A DNA stretch of 22,258 nucleotides, from assembly GCA_041650035.1 (NCBI GenBank), contig JBAZLY010000019.1:1-22258 (forward strand), in the 5' to 3' direction. Positions 14,140-20,973 of this stretch are shown piece after piece. This stretch comes from JAQUQI01 sp041650035. Lineage in GTDB: Bacteria; Omnitrophota; Gorgyraeia; JABMRG01. The notes below the pieces were generated by a model that did no database searches, was not told where the DNA came from, and saw only the letters and a program-made list of their open reading frames with translations. The position numbers and the translations under genes are program-made. How positions within the stretch are numbered: the stretch's first letter is position 1; each line of letters opens with the position of its first letter.

Positions 14140-15603
14140 TCAATGCCTTATATAATTAAAAGCCCGGGAAACGGCAAAACCAGGGCCTTTGGCTCGCATA
14201 TAAAAAACAAAACGCTTAAGGCCCGCCAAAGGCCCTATTCTTTTTTTGGAATATTCAGCCCATATTTGATAAGCACGCGCCTTTGCCTGCTCAAGGTCGC
14301 CGGGGCCAAGCCTATCAGGCTGGAAGACGCAATGGTAGTGGCCGTCATACTTAGACCAATCCCTGGTCAGTATCCTCCCGCTCTTATCCAATAGCTCAAA
14401 TAGCGCTGTCCCGGGGAATGGGGTCAATATGGAAAACTGAACAGAATCAGGTCCTAAGCCAAGCGCCTGCTTTATACTTTCGTGTACGGTCTCCTTAGTC
14501 TCTCCATCCAAGCCGAAACAAAATGTCAAATGGACCTTTATTCCCAATGCCTTTGTGAAGGCTATCATACGAAAACTATCCTTTAATCTCATATTTTTAT
14601 TTGATCTTTTGACCAGATCCTGAGCACAGGACTCAACCCCGTATTTGACAGCCCACAAACCGGCTGACTTAAGTTCTGCCAGCACCTCCTTATCCATCAG
14701 ATCAGCCCTTGCCATAATGGCCCATGGTGTCGTATGCAGGCCTCTTTTCTTGACCTCTTTGCAAAAATCCAATATCCTTTCGCGGCCGATATTCCATGTG
14801 TCGTCATCAAAATACACCGATTTGAATTTTCTCTCCCTGACCAGATATTCCATCTCATCAACCACATCCTTGACGGCCCTTGCCCTGTAATGCCTGCCTC
14901 TATACATCACCTGCGGCCAAAGACAAAAGTTACAGCCAAAAGGGCACCCCCTTGACGCCAACATCTGAACGCTTGGCGTTGGCATCTCACCTGGGGCATC
15001 CAGGTATTTTTCCATAGGCAGTCCTGCTCTATCCGGCCAGGGCAGGAGGTCCACGTCAAAGGGTTCCCTATCAGGCGTTTTAATTATCCTGCCTTTATCC
15101 CGATATACAATCCCTTTCACCCTGCGCAGATCACCCCCAGTCAACCGGCTTCGGACAAGCTCAAGCAGGGTAAATTCGTATTCCGCGCGCAAAACATAAT
15201 CAATATAAGAGTGCTCTTTTAAAAATGCCTCATCATATATAAGGGAATTGGGTCCGCATAGTATTATGGCCCTTCCGGGGCAGGCAAGCCCCTTAAGAAC
15301 CTTCATATCAAAATTAAAAGACGGTATAGATGTTTCAGCAACTATAAGACCTGGAGCGATAGACCTGATGTTATCCATAAACGCGTCTTCATCCATGCGC
15401 TCGGCCGGGCAGTCAATAACCTTGGAATCAAAGGCGTTTTTCTTAAGCAGAGACGAGGCATAAGCAAGAAAAAAAGGAAACGGCATATAATCAGCTTCGG
15501 ATTTATCTTTTAAGTGGGGCCAGCGTGACCCAGCCCGCACCCCCCAACTGCCGTCTTTTTGCCACGGCAGATTAACCAGTAATATTTTTGGGCCGTTAGT
15601 CAT
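14140..15603 (-). CDS. B12-binding-domain radical SAM protein
   Basis: A 487-residue protein. Residues about 5-150 form a Rossmann-like B12-binding domain (KILLVNLPW start, IVAETSIPSFNFDMKVLKGL, IILCGPNSL), followed by the radical SAM core with the CxxxCxxC cluster motif GCPFGCNFC (Cys 220, 224, 227 counted from the ATG at 15603). YFDDDTWNIGRERILDFC and YGVESCAQDLVKRSNK are usual later strands of such BchE/P-methylase-like enzymes. It may methylate or rearrange an unactivated carbon of a sugar or lipid carrier; the substrate is unknown. Start: the ATG shares one base with the stop of the epimerase gene (TAATG) and has AAAGGG nine bases ahead; a GTG two codons earlier is possible but less likely. 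Confidence 0.9.
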   Translation of the reverse strand: MTNGPKILLVNLPWQKDGSWGVRAGSRWPHLKDKSEADYMPFPFFLAYASSLLKKNAFDSKVIDCPAERMDEDAFMDNIRSIAPGLIVAETSIPSFNFDMKVLKGLACPGRAIILCGPNSLIYDEAFLKEHSYIDYVLRAEYEFTLLELVRSRLTGGDLRRVKGIVYRDKGRIIKTPDREPFDVDLLPWPDRAGLPMEKYLDAPGEMPTPSVQMLASRGCPFGCNFCLWPQVMYRGRHYRARAVKDVVDEMEYLVRERKFKSVYFDDDTWNIGRERILDFCKEVKKRGLHTTPWAIMARADLMDKEVLAELKSAGLWAVKYGVESCAQDLVKRSNKNMRLKDSFRMIAFTKALGIKVHLTFCFGLDGETKETVHESIKQALGLGPDSVQFSILTPFPGTALFELLDKSGRILTRDWSKYDGHYHCVFQPDRLGPGDLEQAKARAYQIWAEYSKKRIGPLAGLKRFVFYMRAKGPGFAVSRAFNYIRH

Positions 15604-16580
15604 TAGCACGCCCTTTCATTTTCAAGATGAGACCAGTCCCGGAGGCAAGATTTATACCATTGCGCCGCTATCTTAAGGCCCTGCTCAAGTCTGAATTCAG
15701 GGGTATAGCCTAAAACCCTTGACATCTTGTCTATCTCGGCACACCTGTTGAGTACATCGTTTAAACGCTTTGGCATGAACCTGATCTTTGACCTGCTGTT
15801 AGTGATATCTATTATGGCCCGCGCCAGGGACAATATGGATGTCCTGACGCCTGTGCCAATATTAACTACCTCCCCATCGCATCCCTTAGCGTATAAGGCC
15901 TTCTCCGAGCTGTTTACCACGTCTAAGATATAGGTAAAATCCCTTGTCTGGCTGCCGTCACCATATATCATTATATCCTCACCCATCAACGCGCGCCTTA
16001 TCAGTATCCCGACAACAAAACCGTAAGATGAGGCGTTTTGCCTGGGGCCATACACGTTAAAAAATCTCAATGAACAGGCCCTCAAACCGTATTTTTCGTA
16101 ATACGCCCGGCAGAACCTTTCCCCTACAAGCTTGACAGCCGCGTATGTCAAACTGGGGTTTATACAGCTCTTTTCATGAGTAGGTATCTCTACGGGCTCG
16201 CCGTAAACCTCGGATGATGAGGCGTAAATGATCTTTTTAACATTATATCTTAATGACAGATCCATGATGTTTTTAATGCCGTCAATATCTTCGAGAACAG
16301 CGAAGGGATGTTCCTGCGTCCTCCTTACTCCTACTACGGCGGCATAATGATAAACCGCGTCTATATCGTATGATTTGAAAACGTCTTCAATCTCATCGCG
16401 TCTGTTCACGTCCGCGTTTATAAAAATAAACTCACCGCCTGATTCGCGCGCCGATAGAAGATTTTGGGAATTGCCTGTAAGCATATTGTCAATACATATG
16501 ACTCTGTGGCGTAAAGTTAAAAATCTATCGCATAAATAGGAACCGATAAAACCGGCCCCGCCTGTTATCAGTATATTCAT
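15603..16580 (-). CDS. NAD-dependent epimerase/dehydratase (NDP-sugar, extended SDR)
   Basis: A 325-residue extended short-chain dehydrogenase with the N-terminal GGAGFIG (7-13), D31 for the NAD ribose, the ASSSEVYG block (120-127), the catalytic Tyr-x-x-x-Lys (Y146-K150 in TYAAVK), RFFNVYGPRQ (172-181) and the substrate-side GDGSQTRDFTYILDV. This matches UDP-glucose 4-epimerase-like enzymes, but related dehydratases cannot be excluded. It is soluble and supplies a modified NDP-sugar for the surrounding transferases. GGAGG lies about 14 bases before the ATG, GAGCG closer. The stop overlaps the radical SAM start by one base. Confidence 0.92.
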   Translation of the reverse strand: MNILITGGAGFIGSYLCDRFLTLRHRVICIDNMLTGNSQNLLSARESGGEFIFINADVNRRDEIEDVFKSYDIDAVYHYAAVVGVRRTQEHPFAVLEDIDGIKNIMDLSLRYNVKKIIYASSSEVYGEPVEIPTHEKSCINPSLTYAAVKLVGERFCRAYYEKYGLRACSLRFFNVYGPRQNASSYGFVVGILIRRALMGEDIMIYGDGSQTRDFTYILDVVNSSEKALYAKGCDGEVVNIGTGVRTSILSLARAIIDITNSRSKIRFMPKRLNDVLNRCAEIDKMSRVLGYTPEFRLEQGLKIAAQWYKSCLRDWSHLENERAC

Positions 16581-16631
16581 ATACGCTCTTTTTTCCTCCG
16601 CTTTCTTTATATCCAGCAGGCCGCGGGAAAC

Positions 16632-17297
16632 TTAGACCCCGGTGATCTTCCATTTAAGCATCATCCATATGGCCTTTAAGCCGTCACGTCTGCGCATGCC
16701 GCCTCTTTTTTTGTTATATATAGTGTTAACAAACACTTGTCTATATCTTAATTTATTCCTTATGGCCTTATACGCGATTTCAGTTACCACGCCATAACCT
16801 GTTGATTCCCAGCGCAGACTGTCATAACAACTGCTCTTAAAGGCATGAAACCCAGTCTGTGTGTCATCTATATCAGAGGCAAATAATAATCCGGCAAGAA
16901 AAGATAAAAAGGCGTTACCCGCCCTCTTGCCTATAGGCATCCTATTATCCCGCGGGCGAAGTCCAAACACTATCTGCGCATTATCCTCTAATATAGGCCT
17001 TAAAAGCCTTGGTATGTCACCTGGGTCATGCTGGCCGTCTGCGTCCATGGTAATAATGATATCCGCTCCATAATCAACAGCATAATCACAGCCAATGCGG
17101 GTGGCAAGGCCGGCGCCGCTATCGCGGGAGAGGCTTATAACATGAGCGCCCTTGCCCCTGGCTATTATCGTTGTATTGTCACCCGAATGATCATCGACTA
17201 CTATGACCTTTTGGGAAAAACCCAAAGCGCCTTCTATCACCCCGCCTATCCTCTCCTCTTCATTGCGGGCAGGCATAACCACTGCAATATTATTCAT
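16632..17297 (-). CDS. GT2 glycosyltransferase, short DPM1/DPM-like
   Basis: A 221-residue single-domain GT-A enzyme: VVMPARNEEERI (6-17), VVDDHSGDNT (33-42), metal site MDADGQHDP (84-92) and DDTQTGFHAFK (144-154), the block that follows the active site in DPM1-like and polyprenyl-phosphate glucosyltransferases. There are no membrane helices at the C-terminus. It may load a sugar onto polyprenyl phosphate. Its start overlaps the amidotransferase stop by 4 bases (ATGA), so it is translated together with it. There is a 51-base gap to the epimerase, with a Shine-Dalgarno for the latter. Confidence 0.87.
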   Translation of the reverse strand: MNNIAVVMPARNEEERIGGVIEGALGFSQKVIVVDDHSGDNTTIIARGKGAHVISLSRDSGAGLATRIGCDYAVDYGADIIITMDADGQHDPGDIPRLLRPILEDNAQIVFGLRPRDNRMPIGKRAGNAFLSFLAGLLFASDIDDTQTGFHAFKSSCYDSLRWESTGYGVVTEIAYKAIRNKLRYRQVFVNTIYNKKRGGMRRRDGLKAIWMMLKWKITGV

Positions 17298-19345
17298 GGA
17301 CTTCGCCTTGTGCTTTTTAAAGGACTTTTCTTAAGTATTATATCCATGGGCATACTATTTCCACCGCGGCAGGGCGTTACTGGAAGCTTCGGGATAGACT
17401 GAATTTTTTCGATCACCTCATCGTAATCAAGTCCTACCTTATTCAAATAATCCTTGATAGCCTGAAGGCGCGGCCTGTTTTCCGCCAGGACAAGGTTCAA
17501 GGCATCCTGCCTGCTCAAAACCCCTTCTCTTATCTGATTACTCCTGAACGCGTCATTCTCGGTAAAACCACCAAGGGTATAATATATAAAATTATAAAAA
17601 GGTGAAGTAAGGTCATCTATACGCCATGTCTGTATCGTATCTTGCGCGGACTCCCAGGCATATTCATTTTTAAGAGTGGTTATTACCTCGGCTTCATCCC
17701 ATGGAATATAATGCCATAAATACAGGTAATCATAAACCAGTATATAAGTAGCCCAGTAACCAAAAAGCGTTGACCATACAGAGCTATTAAAATAAGCGGG
17801 GTTTAACATAAACTGTTTAACAGAGCTTAAAGAAAACCGCATCCTGCCGGGAAAAGACAGGTTATGGATAACACCCTGGGGCTCTCCTGCCGGGATACCG
17901 AGAAACCCCCACTTAAAATCCGTATTCTCAAACTCATTACCGCGTGCCATGACAACCAAACCGATCCCGTATTCTTTCGCCGTCTTTTTAATATAATATT
18001 CAGCCGGCTTGTCCCCCGCCATGAATAATACCACCATCCCGGGATGAGGCCTCTTAAACCACGCGTTTATATTTTGGCGGATATATCTTCTCTGCACACG
18101 AAGATCGGCGGATATCACAATATGCTCCACGCCCAATTTACCGGTAAGGCGCGCCTGGTTCCTATACGCAAAATCGGATGTCATACCCCAGTCAAATGTA
18201 AAGGCGACTGGATTCATCTTTAACACAGTCTTGACATAATGAAGAGCGAAAGCGCTGTCCCTGCCGCCGCTCAATGCCACGAGACAATCGGGTCTACCGT
18301 CACTTCTGCGATATCTTGAAACAACATCCTCTAAAGCGGCACTGCCTTTATAAATTATTTTTTTGTGGGTTAGGCAATAATTGCACACACCGTTATCATC
18401 AAACCGGATAAAAGGTATTGTTTCCGGTAAGACGCATTTTGCGCATCTCCTAATCGCGTGACATTCAGCCTGCTGCTCGTCCGATTCTCCTTTATCCAGC
18501 AATTGACGAAAATACGAACCGGCATCATATCTTATGGCCTGATGGGAAAGCAATTTCCTGCCTATACTGAATATACTTTCGCCAAAATCATCAAGCCGCA
18601 GGTAAAGAGCGGTTTTAGCCTTGACCTGACTGATCGCGCATTCTCCGGCATAACACCTTGACCTTAATCTCTTGATAAATTTTTCAAGTATGGGGCGCTC
18701 GGAGGCAAACAAATAAAAACCTTTGCTGGCACCGGCGCAATAATATAGCGAACCCGTGTTTGTTCCGAGAATCAAGCTATTATCTTTTATCATTAACACG
18801 GCGATAGAAGCTGACCCCTCAATATTTTCATAAAGTTTCGCAATCGCCTCCCGTGGGGTCAGACCTTGCTCAATAAGCCTTCGTAAAAAACCGAATATAC
18901 CCTTGTTACCCGGGAATTCCTTGCCCGAAGCCGGAAAAAAGGCATCATCCAGGACAGGGTTCGCCGCGATAACACCGTCATGGACGCCTGACAGGCAGGC
19001 CTCAATAACAGGCTGTATATTATTCACACACATCTGGCTGTCGTTCACGGCAAGCCCCGTACAACCTATAAAAACGGCCGAAGCCGGTATTATCCCATTG
19101 CCCGGCGGCAGCATGCGGTTAATTGACGCCTGGCAAAAATCCTTATATGCCCTTGTCTTGAGCAATACACGCACTGATACGGCATCCTTACAGGACAATA
19201 ACTCTCCTTTAGCATAGGACAATGCCCCGGCAGTATCCTTGCCCCTTGTTCCCGAAAGCAGAAATAGCTCATACATCGCTTCTCTGATAAAGCAAACCGG
19301 TATATTCAAACCCTGCTTTAATGCGAATCCAAAAACACCGCTCAT
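17294..19345 (-). CDS. N-acetyl sugar amidotransferase fused to a degenerate class II glutaminase-like domain
   Basis: A 683-residue two-domain protein. The C-terminal part (about 300-683) is a WbpG/PseA-like sugar amidotransferase: a zinc-ribbon-like C301-x2-C304/C321-x2-C324, the PP-loop SGGRDS (359-364) that adenylates the substrate, and PDCLVALSGG before it. In characterised members ammonia from a glutaminase is added to an acetamido sugar to give an acetamidino group. The N-terminal part (1-~260) resembles the class II glutaminase of AsnB/GlmS: MSGVFGF start, RGKDTAG (34-40), VHDGVIAAN (121-129), GSASIAVL (177-184). The nucleophile Cys2 is Ser2, the HNG triad is HDG, and the arginine expected after the second strand is missing, so glutaminase activity is doubtful. 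GGAGCG lies just before the ATG. Confidence 0.85.
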   Translation of the reverse strand: MSGVFGFALKQGLNIPVCFIREAMYELFLLSGTRGKDTAGALSYAKGELLSCKDAVSVRVLLKTRAYKDFCQASINRMLPPGNGIIPASAVFIGCTGLAVNDSQMCVNNIQPVIEACLSGVHDGVIAANPVLDDAFFPASGKEFPGNKGIFGFLRRLIEQGLTPREAIAKLYENIEGSASIAVLMIKDNSLILGTNTGSLYYCAGASKGFYLFASERPILEKFIKRLRSRCYAGECAISQVKAKTALYLRLDDFGESIFSIGRKLLSHQAIRYDAGSYFRQLLDKGESDEQQAECHAIRRCAKCVLPETIPFIRFDDNGVCNYCLTHKKIIYKGSAALEDVVSRYRRSDGRPDCLVALSGGRDSAFALHYVKTVLKMNPVAFTFDWGMTSDFAYRNQARLTGKLGVEHIVISADLRVQRRYIRQNINAWFKRPHPGMVVLFMAGDKPAEYYIKKTAKEYGIGLVVMARGNEFENTDFKWGFLGIPAGEPQGVIHNLSFPGRMRFSLSSVKQFMLNPAYFNSSVWSTLFGYWATYILVYDYLYLWHYIPWDEAEVITTLKNEYAWESAQDTIQTWRIDDLTSPFYNFIYYTLGGFTENDAFRSNQIREGVLSRQDALNLVLAENRPRLQAIKDYLNKVGLDYDEVIEKIQSIPKLPVTPCRGGNSMPMDIILKKSPLKSTRRSP

Positions 19346-19358
19346 TTATCGCTCCTTT

Positions 19359-20951
19359 CTATAAACTCTCTTTCTTTCTGTAAACTACCACCCTGGAACC
19401 GTCATCAGGCACATCAACGTATGCGATCACCTCAAAGAGTTCTCTGTGTTTCATAAGGGCCTTTTCAAAACAGCCTCTTATATCTTCCCTGCTCCCGCGT
19501 GAACCTATCGAACCGGCATCCTTATCAAGAAGATAATCCGAGCCTAAAAGCAGGCTCTCCCAATTATAAGTCCCCGGTTCGCGGGCATCGGCCCCGTCGG
19601 CTAAAATACAGCAATCCAATACAAACGGCATCTTTTTCATTATAAACTTATATTCAAGCGGGTAAAAGATCTGCGGCAGACCAAAAAGGCATAATACCCC
19701 TTTTTTCTGCCCGCGCGGCACCTTTTCCTTTTTAAAGACCTCTAACAGGCCCCTGTTTATCGTATAATATTTATCCGTCCTGAATACACTCCTTATGCCG
19801 GATGCTAACGGGCTGCGAAGCCAGGCGGGATACGAGTCATGCATATAATTAATAACCGCGAATTGGAACAAAGATATAGATAATATTACTACCATGCACA
19901 GCCTCTTGAATAAACAATTAAGGCGGCTTTTAAACAATTCATGGCTTACTATCAAGCAATAGGCCGGTAAGATAGGCATAGCGAACCTCAAGACCTGATT
20001 AGGCAGTGCCGAAAGAACCATTAGGGGGGCAAAAAACCAAAGCAGAAGCAACTTTTCCATTCTCCTGATATTAAGGATTGATTTAATAAATAGCAATATC
20101 GTAAAAATAAATATCGGATAGCCTAAAAGGACGGAAAAATTTTTTATATAAAAAAGCGGCGAATTGGGGTAGATAGGAGACAGTTGTGATAACCGGCAAT
20201 AATAATGAAATAACCCGGTTGGGCCAAGATATACGGGCAATATCGCTAAAAATACTGCCGCGAAACATACTATTATATTCCGGCAGGCCGCTTGGTCAAA
20301 GCCGTTTACAAAAGACCTGTATATATAATACAACAAAGGGAATAAAAAATATAAGACGAATGTCTCTTTTGTCAGTTGGGTAATTGACAATGCCAACCCC
20401 AATAAGAGGCTAAAAAGAAAGGATCGAAAATGATCCGTTTTTATCAATAGATATACGCTTAAACATGTCAACGCGGTTAAAGGCAGGTCTGTCATCATTG
20501 TGCGGGAGAACTGAAAAATAATAGGTAAGGATACCGTCAACACGGCGGCCATAAGGCCTGGCGCCTTGCCGCAGAGCAATGAACCTATGCCATAACAACT
20601 AAATGCCAAAACAAATAAAAACAATGTATTGATCAGCCATATTACAGGCTTTTCACTCCAGACATCAAAAAATGATACCAATCTCCATGCCATTGCCTGG
20701 AATACAAACAAGGCCGGAGGCCTGGACAAAAAACGCTTTCGTATTTTCATGACCTCACTTATCATATCGCCCATGCTTTTTCCGTCATAATTGTCAAACA
20801 TGGTATAATAAATGTGCAGGCCCCCTTCAAGGTAATGGGCCTCATCACAAACCCTTAACACCTTTGCCTTGTAGATGACCTGCAAGTTTACCAGCGCCTG
20901 GGCAATCAGCACAATAGTTAGTATACCTAAAGAAATCCTTTTGAGCGGCAT
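19359..20951 (-). CDS. GT39/PMT-like integral membrane glycosyltransferase
   Basis: A 530-residue protein with a GT-C layout: about eleven to thirteen hydrophobic segments through residue ~370 and a soluble C-terminal domain (about 385-530). The first periplasmic loop has VCDEAHYLEGG with the acidic pair D36-E37, the catalytic site of PMT/ArnT-type enzymes, and a second loop contains FLSRPPALFVF, similar to the R-PP block. Such enzymes use polyprenyl-phosphate sugars and act on the outer face of the inner membrane. The acceptor may be the glycan, a lipid or a protein. A 13-base gap leads to the amidotransferase and 22 bases separate it from the gene upstream. No mutation is seen. Confidence 0.85.
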   Translation of the reverse strand: MPLKRISLGILTIVLIAQALVNLQVIYKAKVLRVCDEAHYLEGGLHIYYTMFDNYDGKSMGDMISEVMKIRKRFLSRPPALFVFQAMAWRLVSFFDVWSEKPVIWLINTLFLFVLAFSCYGIGSLLCGKAPGLMAAVLTVSLPIIFQFSRTMMTDLPLTALTCLSVYLLIKTDHFRSFLFSLLLGLALSITQLTKETFVLYFLFPLLYYIYRSFVNGFDQAACRNIIVCFAAVFLAILPVYLGPTGLFHYYCRLSQLSPIYPNSPLFYIKNFSVLLGYPIFIFTILLFIKSILNIRRMEKLLLLWFFAPLMVLSALPNQVLRFAMPILPAYCLIVSHELFKSRLNCLFKRLCMVVILSISLFQFAVINYMHDSYPAWLRSPLASGIRSVFRTDKYYTINRGLLEVFKKEKVPRGQKKGVLCLFGLPQIFYPLEYKFIMKKMPFVLDCCILADGADAREPGTYNWESLLLGSDYLLDKDAGSIGSRGSREDIRGCFEKALMKHRELFEVIAYVDVPDDGSRVVVYRKKESL

Positions 20952-20973
20952 AATAAATAAACCCTTTCGTGGA

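Noticed and set aside
13861..14394. Plus-strand 177-codon open frame, the longest on that strand
   Set aside because: It runs opposite the radical SAM and GT4 genes and the gap between them, with low-complexity, unrecognisable translation.
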